Source: Oxalobacteraceae bacterium
GTDB lineage: Bacteria > Pseudomonadota > Gammaproteobacteria > Burkholderiales > Burkholderiaceae_D
DNA: 64,000 nucleotides
Assembly: GCA_003537575.1 (NCBI GenBank)
Contig: DPRS01000004.1
Span: 17,795 to 81,794 of the forward strand
Direction: 5' to 3'
The notes below the pieces were generated by a model. It was not told where the DNA came from. It ran no database searches and saw only the letters and a list, made by a program, of their open reading frames with translations. Below are positions 1 through 7,949 of the stretch, piece by piece. The position numbers were made by a program, and so were the translations under genes. Positions within the stretch are counted from its first letter, which is position 1; every line of letters begins with the position of its first letter.

Positions 1-2528
1 AACAGGCGGCTGCGCGCCGGAATGGCGCCGGCTTCGGTGCGCACTTCGCCGCGGATATGGGCGAAGTCGCCGTCTACGCGCAATTCCTTCACTTGCCATT
101 CATAGCGGCGCGTATAGGAGAACAGCTTGCGCATGGCGGCCAGGTCCTTTTGATTGGTGACCTTGAATGCCGGATGGTGCAGCGCCAGCACCGCATCCAT
201 GTCCTGGCTGCTCCAGGCGGCGGCATTGGCATCCAGCAGCTGCTGGATACCGGCCGGCACTGCCGTATTCGCAAACGGATACACGTGCAGCTTGAATGCG
301 CCATCGGCTTCGAAGCGCATCGCCAGCGCGCGGTTGCCGGGAGCAAGCAATTCCTTCCAGAGCGGCGCTTGCGGATTCACCGTCATCCAGCCGTAGCCGC
401 TGCTGGATCTCCTGGGCGCCATCAAGGGCTGGAACGATGCCTTGATGGCGGCGCCATCCTTGTCGAACAGCAGCCAGTCATCGCCATTGTTGGGCCATTC
501 CTCGCGATAGCGCGAAGTCTTGGTGGTGATCACGGCATCGAATGCGACCTCGGCCAGCGGCGCGCCGTCGCGCCGCAGCGCTACTTGCCACTGGTTGCCC
601 AGCGAGCGGCGGATATCGATATCGGCGACAAACTTGGGAAAGCCGATGGCTTTACCGGCCTCCACCGCCAGCCAGTCGGTTTCCGGCATGGCCAGAAGAT
701 GCCAGACGTTTTCGCCATCCTTGCTGGCCAGGATGCTCAGTTGCGCCAGGCGGTAAGGGCGCTGCGGCGCGCCCATGCGTTCCCAGGCCGTGACGGCAAC
801 CCTGACGTAAGGCCGTTCCGGCATGGCATGGCCGGCGGGAAGGTGGCGCCGGTAGGCGTCCAGATCGGCCGGCGTGAAGTCGGCCACGATGCTGCTTGCC
901 CGCCGGTACAGGCTGACTTCTTCACGCTGCTGGTTGCCGTGCAATTTCCACTGGCCACCTTCTTTCACCAGCGCTGCGCCGGCCTGCAGCGGCAGCAATT
1001 GCAGCGACGGCGCCAGCACGCCCCTGGAGGAGATGCCGTAGGCGCTCAATTCCAGGCGGTCCGCGCGTTCATGGAATTCGACCGGGGTGATATCCAGCTT
1101 GCCGAAATACTGGCGGTTCTTTTGCAGGTGATCGAGGAATGCCGCGTGATCCATGCCCTGGTGCAGAAAATCCTGCGACAGGAACTGCGCCACCGCGCTG
1201 CCGTCCGGACTGCCGTAGGCATTGCCGAGATCCGCGAGGAAGCGGCCGATCTCGTCCGGCACCGCAGCCGCCGCCGGCGGCATGTCGCGGGTCGGCGTAT
1301 CGTTGGCATCGAACTTGATTTGCGTAAAGCCGAGCAGGCAGGCAAACAACAACACGCCGGCCATACCGATCGTACGCGGGCGCAACGGCAGTGGATGCTT
1401 GCGGCCGTTCAGGAGAGTGCTGACCGGCGTGTAGCGCACCAGCAGCAGGTAAGTCAGCAGGCATACCGCCGTCGTGGCAGCCAGGTTGATGCCCATTTTG
1501 GTCAGGGCGCTATAGGGGGCATCGTAGAGCAGCACGCCAAAGCCGACGGTCAGCGGAAAATGCACCAGGTAGACCCAGTAGGAGCTGTCGGCGACAAAAT
1601 CGAGGAAGCGGTTTTGCGCCGGCAGATAGCGCATGAACATGCCGATCAGAGCAAAGCTCCACAGCCAGGTGGCGCAGTGGTACAGGAAGGCGACCACGGC
1701 CTGAATGAAGGGGATGGCATGCGGGTTTTTCAGCATCGTGTCGAACACGCCCAGCGAGACGATGAAAAAAACCAGGCCTGCGCCGGCGTAGCGCCAGCAA
1801 TGTTTTGTGTAAAGCGGCAGCAGGCTGTCCTGGTGCCGGTAAAAGTAATAGCCGAAGGCGAAGAACAGTCCGTTATGCAGCAGTTCGGTGAAACGCGGCA
1901 GGAAGGACCCATCCGGCGCAACGATGCCGTTCCAGTAGAACGCGCCCGTCACCGCCAGCGGCAGCGTCAGGATCGCGAATCCCCACCACCTGGATGCCAG
2001 CAGATGCCAGGCTGCGGCGATGCCCATCCTGGCGCCGGCCGGAACATGCCGGGCCAGCACCCCGCATAGCGCGGCAAAACTGCAAAACCACAGCAGGTAA
2101 TACAGGAACCACATGTGCATGGTATTGAGCAGCGGGCCTTCCGGGGGCTGTGGCGGCTGGCCATCGGCGTCGAGCGGCATCAAGCCCAGGTACTGCTTGA
2201 TGAAGGCGGTAGTGCAGACATAGATCAGCGGCCAGAAAACCAGGAAGGGCAGGCCGATGCGGCGCAGGCGGTGCTTGAGCATGCCGCCTGGGCCGCGACG
2301 CGCCAGCAGCAGCGCAACAAAGAACCCTGCCAGGATAAAAAATACCGGCATGCGGAAGGTATGGATGAAAGCCATCGCCAGGTTTGCCAGCGGCGTGGTT
2401 TCCGGGTCGCGCCACGGCAGCGGGCCTTTGCCGACCATGTGATTGACGGCGACGTGCAGCACGATGCCGAGCCACATCATGATTGCCCGTAGATTGTCGA
2501 GTGAATGGAAACGCTGTACTGGATTCAT
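1..2528 (-). CDS. Acyltransferase-3 (OpgC-like) membrane protein with C-terminal NTF2/decarboxylase-like domains, partial
   Basis: An uninterrupted minus-strand frame runs from ATG at 2528 to the window edge without a stop, at least 842 codons. The start has AAGGA about 7 nt upstream. Residues 1 to about 385 form a multi-pass acyltransferase family 3 domain of the OpgC/MdoC type: FHSLDNLRAIMMWLGIVLH opens the first helix, followed by many hydrophobic segments. From about residue 420 the protein is soluble: an NTF2-like stretch (DEIGRFLADLGNAYG), a region near 567-690 resembling the acetoacetate-decarboxylase barrel (GKAIGFPKFVADI), and from about 757 a second SnoaL/NTF2-like stretch (LDANAAAWSSQDMDAVLALH). 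The acyltransferase assignment is fairly secure; the C-terminal domains are tentative. It lies 43 nt after merR on the same strand and is probably co-transcribed. Function and acceptor unknown; the C-terminus lies outside the window. Confidence 0.8.
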   Translation of the reverse strand, partial: MNPVQRFHSLDNLRAIMMWLGIVLHVAVNHMVGKGPLPWRDPETTPLANLAMAFIHTFRMPVFFILAGFFVALLLARRGPGGMLKHRLRRIGLPFLVFWPLIYVCTTAFIKQYLGLMPLDADGQPPQPPEGPLLNTMHMWFLYYLLWFCSFAALCGVLARHVPAGARMGIAAAWHLLASRWWGFAILTLPLAVTGAFYWNGIVAPDGSFLPRFTELLHNGLFFAFGYYFYRHQDSLLPLYTKHCWRYAGAGLVFFIVSLGVFDTMLKNPHAIPFIQAVVAFLYHCATWLWSFALIGMFMRYLPAQNRFLDFVADSSYWVYLVHFPLTVGFGVLLYDAPYSALTKMGINLAATTAVCLLTYLLLVRYTPVSTLLNGRKHPLPLRPRTIGMAGVLLFACLLGFTQIKFDANDTPTRDMPPAAAAVPDEIGRFLADLGNAYGSPDGSAVAQFLSQDFLHQGMDHAAFLDHLQKNRQYFGKLDITPVEFHERADRLELSAYGISSRGVLAPSLQLLPLQAGAALVKEGGQWKLHGNQQREEVSLYRRASSIVADFTPADLDAYRRHLPAGHAMPERPYVRVAVTAWERMGAPQRPYRLAQLSILASKDGENVWHLLAMPETDWLAVEAGKAIGFPKFVADIDIRRSLGNQWQVALRRDGAPLAEVAFDAVITTKTSRYREEWPNNGDDWLLFDKDGAAIKASFQPLMAPRRSSSGYGWMTVNPQAPLWKELLAPGNRALAMRFEADGAFKLHVYPFANTAVPAGIQQLLDANAAAWSSQDMDAVLALHHPAFKVTNQKDLAAMRKLFSYTRRYEWQVKELRVDGDFAHIRGEVRTEAGAIPARSRL

Positions 2529-2571
2529 TGCACTTCCTTACGGTATTGATTGAATTCTTGTGCCGTGCGGT

Positions 2572-3648
2572 TTATGGCTGAAAAATGCAGCCGGACGCCT
2601 TGCCGGAGCGGCGTGGGGGCGCAAGTTGAGACACAGCCTGCTGCGCGCCGGCGCCGGCCATCCAGGCGCGGTGCAGGTATTCCCGCCGCGTCGGGCCGAA
2701 GGCCGATCCCGCGCGCAGCAGCGGATCGCTGGCAACCGCCTGCAGCAGTTTCTTGCGCAGCTCCGGGTCGTGGTTGACGATGCGGTCCAGCTGTTCGCTC
2801 CACTTGTCGACGGCGGCTTGCGCGGGGGCGCTCTCCGGCGCGACATTGTCTTGCACCAGCTTGGCGAGTTCTTCTCCCAGCGCTGTCCACTCGTTTTCCA
2901 GGCTGACGTTGAAGCGGCTTAATTCATCCAGGGTGAAATGCTGGCGCAGCGCATGCATGCGCAGGGAGATGGCCTGGTAAATGTACTGCGACATCACCAC
3001 GTCCACGCCATTCCTGCCCTGCACGATGGGCTCCTGCATGTACATGCGGTTCCAGCGCGCCATCAGCTCGAAATCGCCGCCCATCCACAGGTGGGTAAGA
3101 TCCATCCAGCGTCGTGCCAGCGGCTGAATTTCCAGGCTTGCCGGGGGAATGCCGCTGTCCATTGCGCTGCGCACGCTGGCGATCAGCGGCGGCCACATGG
3201 CTTCGATGCGCTTCCAGTTTTCCAGGATGACCCTGGTTTCGGTAGCGCTGAAATACCGGTTGTAGGTGGCCATGCGCTCCAGCACCGCCAGCCACTTGCT
3301 CATGTCCGGCTCGCCGCCTTCTGCCAGGCGGTTTTGCAGCAGGGTCAGCTGGGTGCGCAATTCGCTGGCGCGGCTGATTTGCCGGTCGAGGGCCAGCAAC
3401 TGGCGCTGGATGGTGGCCGGCAGCGGTTCGCCGTTTCCAGCGAGTAAACCGGCAATTTCCGCCAACGGCATGCCGACCTGGCGCAACGCCTGTATCGCAT
3501 GCAGGCGGGCGATGTCGTCGCGGTTATACAGGCGGTAGCCGGCGCCTGAGCGCGCCGAGGGCTTGAGCAAGCCCATAGTGTCGTAATGATGCAGGGTACG
3601 CACGGTCAGGCCGGTGCGTTTTGCCAACTCCCCCACTTTCAGCAACAT
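2572..3648 (-). CDS. MerR-family transcriptional regulator with long C-terminal effector domain
   Basis: 358 residues. The N-terminus is a clear MerR winged helix: VGELAKRTGLTVRTLHHYD followed by GLLKPSARSGAGYRLY and a second helix-turn-helix ending near residue 70, then a coiled-coil linker (about 80-120). The remaining ~230 residues are a helical, Trp/Met-rich domain similar in layout to TipAS-type effector domains, so it probably binds a small organic ligand and not a metal; no Cys cluster is visible. The ATG is preceded by GGAGG at good spacing. A MerR-type promoter with a 19-bp spacer lies just upstream, suggesting autoregulation, and the downstream acyltransferase is the likely co-regulated target. 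A broken partial copy of this gene lies at 5.4-5.7 kb. Confidence 0.88.
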   Translation of the reverse strand: MLLKVGELAKRTGLTVRTLHHYDTMGLLKPSARSGAGYRLYNRDDIARLHAIQALRQVGMPLAEIAGLLAGNGEPLPATIQRQLLALDRQISRASELRTQLTLLQNRLAEGGEPDMSKWLAVLERMATYNRYFSATETRVILENWKRIEAMWPPLIASVRSAMDSGIPPASLEIQPLARRWMDLTHLWMGGDFELMARWNRMYMQEPIVQGRNGVDVVMSQYIYQAISLRMHALRQHFTLDELSRFNVSLENEWTALGEELAKLVQDNVAPESAPAQAAVDKWSEQLDRIVNHDPELRKKLLQAVASDPLLRAGSAFGPTRREYLHRAWMAGAGAQQAVSQLAPPRRSGKASGCIFQP

Positions 3649-3680
3649 GTTGCCTCCTTGACTTGTATTTATGCCAAGGA

Positions 3681-3711
3681 AGTGTAAACCCTGACGTTAT
3701 GTGAGGGTCAA
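3681..3711 (-). promoter_or_regulatory. MerR-type promoter/operator of the merR-acyltransferase operon
   Basis: On the minus strand TTGACC (3711-3706) and TACACT (3686-3681) are separated by 19 bp, the long spacing typical of MerR-regulated promoters. The spacer carries an interrupted dyad with CCCT and AGGG ends (about 3689-3707). It faces merR, whose ATG is at 3648. The regulator binding its own promoter is inferred. Confidence 0.6.
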
Positions 3712-3860
3712 GGTTTTGTGAATGGCAACTGCTGGTTGTTGTTTTAATGTGGCTTCAGCAAGACGGAAGACCAGGCGAAGAAAGCAGGGACGTGGGAAAC
3801 ATGTCGCCATCCTAAATAACCAGGATCAAGCACCAGCGCCGGCAATCTCAGCCGGCGTCA

Positions 3861-4481
3861 TCATGCGACGTAAAACAGTAGCGCAAAATAATGGCATGCA
3901 CTGCCGCCCAGCACAAACAAGTGCCAGATGCCATGGCCATGGCGGATTTTGGTGTCCAGCGCATAAAAGAGGATGCCGATCGTGTATGCCAGGCCGCCCG
4001 CCGCCAGCCACGCAAATCCTGCCCAGCTCAATGCCGTGATCAATGGGGAAATGGCAATCACCGCCAGCCAACCCATCGCCACATAAATTATCAGTGAAAA
4101 GATGCGTGCGCCTTTTGCCAGCCAGATTTCTTGCGCGATGCCCAGCAGCGCCAATCCCCATACCGTACCGAACAGCGACCAGCCCCAAGGCCCGCGCAGC
4201 GATACCAGCGTGAATGGCGTATAGCTGCCGGCAATCAAAAGATAAATGGCGCAATGATCAAATTTTTGCAATATGTCCTTGGCCCGCCCCTCGAGGCAGT
4301 GATACAAGGTCGAGGCGACGTAGAGCGCCAGCAGCATCGCACCGTAAATGCTGAAGCTGACAATCTTCCATGGGTCGCCCAGATGGGCCGCCGACACGAT
4401 CAGCACAACCGCGCCGGTTGCCGCCAAGCCTGCCCCGACCAAATGGCTGATGCTATTAAATTTCTCGCCGTAGTACATCAA
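3861..4481 (-). CDS. trhA: TrhA / hemolysin III family membrane protein
   Basis: 206 residues, the normal length for the YqfA/TrhA (hemolysin III, PAQR-like) family. The sequence opens with GEKFNSISHLVGAGLAATGA, and has family features such as the STLYHC segment, KFDHCAIYLLIAGSYTPF, and a final GHGIWHLFVLGGSACHYFA; these His and Ser residues form the putative zinc site of the PAQR superfamily. About seven transmembrane helices are visible. The role in bacteria is poorly defined (membrane-lipid homeostasis has been proposed for the family); haemolysis should not be assumed. It is a single gene with a 499-bp upstream region shared with the divergent OB-fold gene and containing an FNR-like box. 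Confidence 0.87.
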   Translation of the reverse strand: MMYYGEKFNSISHLVGAGLAATGAVVLIVSAAHLGDPWKIVSFSIYGAMLLALYVASTLYHCLEGRAKDILQKFDHCAIYLLIAGSYTPFTLVSLRGPWGWSLFGTVWGLALLGIAQEIWLAKGARIFSLIIYVAMGWLAVIAISPLITALSWAGFAWLAAGGLAYTIGILFYALDTKIRHGHGIWHLFVLGGSACHYFALLFYVA

Positions 4482-4595
4482 TCAGTTTCCATTACGTCTG
4501 CAACCTCTGGGTGTGCATCGCTTGCCCGAGGCATTGCATGCTCCATGGTATCGGCAAGGTATTACTCACTCTAATGAACACTATTTTTTATTCCC

Positions 4596-4609
4596 TTGAT
4601 CTGAGTCAA
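4596..4609. promoter_or_regulatory. Candidate FNR/ANR-type box
   Basis: TTGATCTGAGTCAA matches the FNR/CRP consensus TTGAT-N4-ATCAA except for one base in the right half. It lies 115 nt before the trhA start, within the divergent spacer 4482-4980. Apart from this box and general AT-richness near 4560-4620, I see no gene in that spacer. A single box of this kind can occur by chance. Confidence 0.35.
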
Positions 4610-4980
4610 TTAGTCCGATATTGGCGCCTATTCAATGCATTCCTGAATTACTGAATCCAGATATTTCGGATACGCTTCAAGGCCTCTGCCTGCCATGCTT
4701 TCAATCAGGTGATGCACGCGGACGCAAGTCATTCATAGGCATAATTCTTTGAGTTTAGTACTATTGCAGTCTCGTCTTGCGGGATAACTGCACAGTATTT
4801 CACTGTTCGGCAGTGAAGGCTTGCGGCGCAGTTCTTGAATCGGGAAAAGCCGCTGGCCGGTTTCGATCCATCAGGTCAACCTGCGAGGCAGAAAGTGTAT
4901 GAAGCGATGTGAGGTCATATTGCCAATGTACCGGCAAGCATCGAATCACGTTTTACTATTAACTAATTTCAGGAGTTTTC

Positions 4981-5358
4981 ATGAAGATTCGATCGATCGT
5001 ACTTGCCGCGCTTATCGGTATCTCGGGAATGGCTTCGTTTGGCGCGTCGGCCGCGCCAGCCGATCTCAAGACCGTTGCTGCGATTCACAAAAACAAGGCG
5101 ACGCTCGCCGGCCAGAAAATCAGCGCCCAGGGCAAGGTGGTGAAAGTGAATAACGGCATTATGGGACGCAACTTTGTGCATGTGCAGGATGGCACCGGCG
5201 ACGCCAACAGCAATAATCTGATCGTCACCAGCAAGCAAACTGCCAATGTCGGCGACCAGGTCACCATTTCCGGCCTGGTGACAGTGAATCGGGATTTCGG
5301 CAGCGGCTACAATTACCCGCTGTTGATTGAAGAAGCCAGCATCACTGCCAAAAAATGA
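4981..5358 (+). CDS. Secreted OB-fold protein
   Basis: 125 residues with a clear Sec signal peptide (MKIRSIVLAALIGISGMASFG, cleavage probably after ASA near residue 24). The mature ~100 residues read as a small OB-fold beta barrel: TLAGQKISAQGKVVKVNNGI, FVHVQDGTGD, LIVTSKQTANVGDQVTISG and a final strand LLIEEASITAKK. Similar periplasmic OB-fold proteins occur near cytochrome and metal genes in proteobacteria but have no settled function. The start is supported by CAGGAG eight nt upstream. It stands alone. A role in stress or redox is possible but not shown here. Confidence 0.72.
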   Translation: MKIRSIVLAALIGISGMASFGASAAPADLKTVAAIHKNKATLAGQKISAQGKVVKVNNGIMGRNFVHVQDGTGDANSNNLIVTSKQTANVGDQVTISGLVTVNRDFGSGYNYPLLIEEASITAKK

Positions 5359-5434
5359 AAGCGGGCATGCAATAAACCCGTAGCGATCACCTCTATATCC
5401 GCCCTCCTCGCGGCAAGGGCAAGCTGAGCACCGG

Positions 5435-5680
5435 CGCCAGTGCGCGCCAAGGGCTTGAGCAAACCCATGGGGTCGTAATGATGCAGAGCGCGCACGGTCA
5501 GGCCGGTGCGCTTTGCCCACTTCCCCACTTCCTCACTTCCTCATTTCCTCACTTTCAGCAACATGCTGCTTCCCTGGCTTTTATTTGTGCCAAGGAAGTG
5601 CCAACCTTGGCGTCATGCGAAGAGCAAGGTCCTGTGAATGGCACGTAAGGGGTGTTGACTTAATGTGGTTTGATCAAAGT
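5435..5680 (-). pseudogene. Broken partial duplicate of the merR 5' end and promoter
   Basis: This stretch repeats, with scattered substitutions, the region 3540-3730: the first ~35 codons of merR, its ribosome site and its promoter. The residual frame still encodes KRTGLTVRALHHYDPMGLL. The counterpart of the merR start codon (about 5564) is followed after seven codons by TGA. A 24-bp insertion made of 8-bp units (TTCCTCAC-like, about 5528-5552) sits in the early codons, and the MerR -35/-10 region is degraded. Homology ends around codon 40, so the rest of the gene was never copied or has been lost. Not expected to make a functional protein. Confidence 0.75.
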
Positions 5681-6098
5681 GGACATATGAAAACATCCAC
5701 CGCCTATTAGGCATTTCCCTAATAGGCATTTACCTTTGCTTGTTGATTAGGCTTAATAAAATTACATCCGATAAGCAATGTTTTATCGGGACAAAAAGGA
5801 ACTAATCAACCAATGGAACTAATCAACAAATTTCTGTTCTGTTATTTTGCGATATGCATAAGCGCCTAACCATGAGAAGGGTTTCCAATATTGGTAGCGA
5901 GGCCTTTTTTCCAAGTTAGCCGGTGCAGCACGAATCAAGCGTAATGCCCGGCACCGGCTCCTTCAGAACGGGCAAATCGTCTACTGGTGCAACGGATCTG
6001 AAGGATCAAATATCTCCAGCGAACCCATTTCTTGTCATGGCCTGCCATTGCATTAGGGCAGGCTGTGCCTGTTAAGCCTGGAGACCACAACGGAGACA
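5681..6098. other. Intergenic regulatory region upstream of the stressosome operon
   Basis: No gene seen. The segment is AT-rich and holds several short repeats: two copies of a TAGGCATTT motif around 5706-5732, an inverted repeat CCGATAA/TTATCGG with an 8-nt gap at 5768-5789, and a 13-bp direct repeat GGAACTAATCAAC at 5798-5810 and 5815-5827. These are candidates for operator sites of the rsbR operon. I could not assign a convincing sigma-70 promoter. Confidence 0.4.
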
Positions 6099-6104
6099 AT
6101 GATG

Positions 6105-7067
6105 ATGGATGCCCACACTCTGCATAATGATCATTTGTCTTTACTGGAAAGCCTGAATATCGACGGTCAGGAAATCCTCAATCGCAAGGACTTCCTGCAG
6201 TTTGACGATACCGATGAAGCGCGGTTGACCGGCATTAACGAAATCGCGGCGCGGTATGCGGACGAGGTCATCGAGGAATTCTACAAGCATCTGCTTTCCT
6301 TCGAAGACATGCGGGCATTCTTCAACGATACGAAGACGCTGCAGCGTGTCAAAAAGGCACAAAAAAGATATTTCATGCGCTTGACTGAAGGAAATTATGA
6401 TGCCGAGTACATCGAGAACCGCCTGCATATCGGCGCAGTGCATGAACGCATTTCCCTGCCGATCAAATCCTATCTGGGCATGTACAACTATTACCTGCGG
6501 GCGGTCGCCGTCCGCTTGTTCGACGCTTATAAAAGCGAGCCGCAGCGCGCACTCGATGTATTTCTTTCACTGACAAAATTGACTTTTCTGGATATGGGTC
6601 TGGCCATTGAAACCTATATCGCTTCCCGGGAACGCACGATTGGCGCACAGCAGGATGCAATCAAGGAATTGTCGACGCCCGTCTTGCCCTTCCGTCCGGG
6701 CATCCTGATATTGCCCATCGTCGGCTTGATCGATTCCTTCCGGGCAAATCAGCTGACCGAGCAATTGTTGCTCGCCATACGCCAGAACCGCGCCAAGATT
6801 GTCGTGCTCGATATTACCGGTGTTCCCTATGTCGATTCCCGCGTGGCCAGCCATCTGGTCCAGACTGTCGAAGCGGCACGTCTGATGGGGGCAAAAGCCA
6901 TCGTATCGGGCGTGTCGCCCGAAATCGCCCTGACGATGGTTTCCATCGGCGCCGATCTTGGGCGCGTCGAAACCGTTGGCGACATGCAAAGCGGCATCGA
7001 ACGCGCGGAACAACTGAGCGGCTACCAGATGGTCAGGATCAGCAAAGATAACAGACCAGGCGAATAA
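6105..7067 (+). CDS. rsbR: RsbR: heme-globin-coupled STAS stressosome sensor
   Basis: About 320 residues. Residues 1-175 form a globin-coupled-sensor domain with the family pattern LHIGAVHERISLPIKSYLG; the His in GAVHERI is the expected proximal heme ligand, so unlike the non-heme RsbR of Bacillus this protein should bind heme and sense O2 or a related gas (inference). Residues about 195-310 are a STAS domain with DITGVPYVDSRVASHLVQTV and GAKAIVSGVSPEIALTM, the core seen in RsbR paralogs; Ser in YVDSRVA sits at the place of a known RsbT phosphorylation site. Three ATGs occur in tandem (6099, 6102, 6105); GGAG at 6092 best fits 6105. First gene of the operon. Confidence 0.9.
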   Translation: MDAHTLHNDHLSLLESLNIDGQEILNRKDFLQFDDTDEARLTGINEIAARYADEVIEEFYKHLLSFEDMRAFFNDTKTLQRVKKAQKRYFMRLTEGNYDAEYIENRLHIGAVHERISLPIKSYLGMYNYYLRAVAVRLFDAYKSEPQRALDVFLSLTKLTFLDMGLAIETYIASRERTIGAQQDAIKELSTPVLPFRPGILILPIVGLIDSFRANQLTEQLLLAIRQNRAKIVVLDITGVPYVDSRVASHLVQTVEAARLMGAKAIVSGVSPEIALTMVSIGADLGRVETVGDMQSGIERAEQLSGYQMVRISKDNRPGE

Positions 7068-7081
7068 CACAGGGCAGTGCG

Positions 7082-7459
7082 ATGCATGTACCCATTCTAA
7101 AACAGGAAAGCTGCTTGATTGCATCTATCCAGGGCGCGTTGACCGATGACGAATTATTAATGCTGAGAGACCAGCTTGTTGCGCAAATCAAGCTGTTCCG
7201 TTCTCGCGGCGTGCTGATCGATCTTACCGTAGTCGATGTGCTGGATTCGTTTGCAGCCCGTACTCTGCGCAGCATCGCGCAAATGAGCAAACTGCTCGGC
7301 GCGCAAACCGTCATTGCTGGAATTCAGCCGGATGTCGCCATATCGATGGTGCAGTTGGGTCTGACGCTGGACAACGCCATCATTGCAATGGACCTTGAAG
7401 ATGGCTTGGCGATATTGCAGGCCCATGGATTGAATCGACATGATCTGGACGTCAGCTGA
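7082..7459 (+). CDS. rsbS: RsbS: stressosome scaffold, single STAS domain
   Basis: 125 residues consisting of one STAS domain. LIDLTVVDVLDSFAARTLRS is the diagnostic RsbS motif: the Ser in LDSFAAR corresponds to the RsbT-phosphorylated Ser59 of Bacillus RsbS. GAQTVIAGIQPDVAISMVQL follows. RsbS and RsbR are expected to co-assemble into the stressosome core that holds RsbT. It starts 14 nt after rsbR and its 3' end overlaps the start used for rsbT. Confidence 0.92.
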   Translation: MHVPILKQESCLIASIQGALTDDELLMLRDQLVAQIKLFRSRGVLIDLTVVDVLDSFAARTLRSIAQMSKLLGAQTVIAGIQPDVAISMVQLGLTLDNAIIAMDLEDGLAILQAHGLNRHDLDVS

Positions 7460-7949
7460 CAGCAAAACACGCATGCAGCAGACCGCCTCTCCAAAGCCTG
7501 CGGGCATGCAAAGAATCGGCATGGTGGAGCGCAGCACGACTGGCAGCAGCATGCCGGGCGTGAGCATGCCGCTGCGTTCTGATATTGATGTGCTCAAGGC
7601 GCGCCAGGAAGGTAAGGCGCTTGCAGCATCGCTGCGCTTCAGCACCAGCGAATTGACGACGATTGCAACGGCAATTTCCGAGATCGCACGCAATACGGTT
7701 CTCTACGCCACGAAAGGGCAAATCATGCTGGACATTGTCCAGAAGGGAACAAAGCGAGGCCTGCAAATCGTCACCAAAGACCAGGGCCCCGGGATTCCGG
7801 ATCTCGCCCTGGCCATGCAGGATGGGTATACCACTTCGCACGGTCTGGGGATCGGCTTGCCTGGTTCGAAGCGCCTCATGGATGAGTTCGAGATAACGTC
7901 GGAAGTGGGGAAAGGCACCACCATCATCATGAAGAAGTGGGAACGATGA
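7440..7949 (+). CDS. rsbT: RsbT: serine kinase / switch protein of the stressosome
   Basis: The C-terminal ~125 residues are a GHKL ATPase of the RsbT/RsbW class: SELTTIATAISEIARNTVLY (N-box), VTKDQGPGIPD (G1), and HGLGIGLPGSKRLMDEFEI (G2). RsbT phosphorylates RsbS and RsbR and, when released, activates a partner carrying an RsbU-type N-terminus, which is present here in the last gene of the operon. The ATG at 7440 overlaps rsbS by 20 nt and gives a 40-residue N-terminal extension unusual for RsbT; ATG codons at 7473, 7506 and later are alternatives, and none has a strong ribosome site. The 3' end overlaps rsbX by ATGA. Confidence 0.9.
   Translation: MIWTSADSKTRMQQTASPKPAGMQRIGMVERSTTGSSMPGVSMPLRSDIDVLKARQEGKALAASLRFSTSELTTIATAISEIARNTVLYATKGQIMLDIVQKGTKRGLQIVTKDQGPGIPDLALAMQDGYTTSHGLGIGLPGSKRLMDEFEITSEVGKGTTIIMKKWER

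Noticed and set aside
57..2069. Plus-strand 670-residue open frame
   Set aside because: Shadow of the acyltransferase gene on the other strand; its sequence is rich in Gln/Arg/His without domains.
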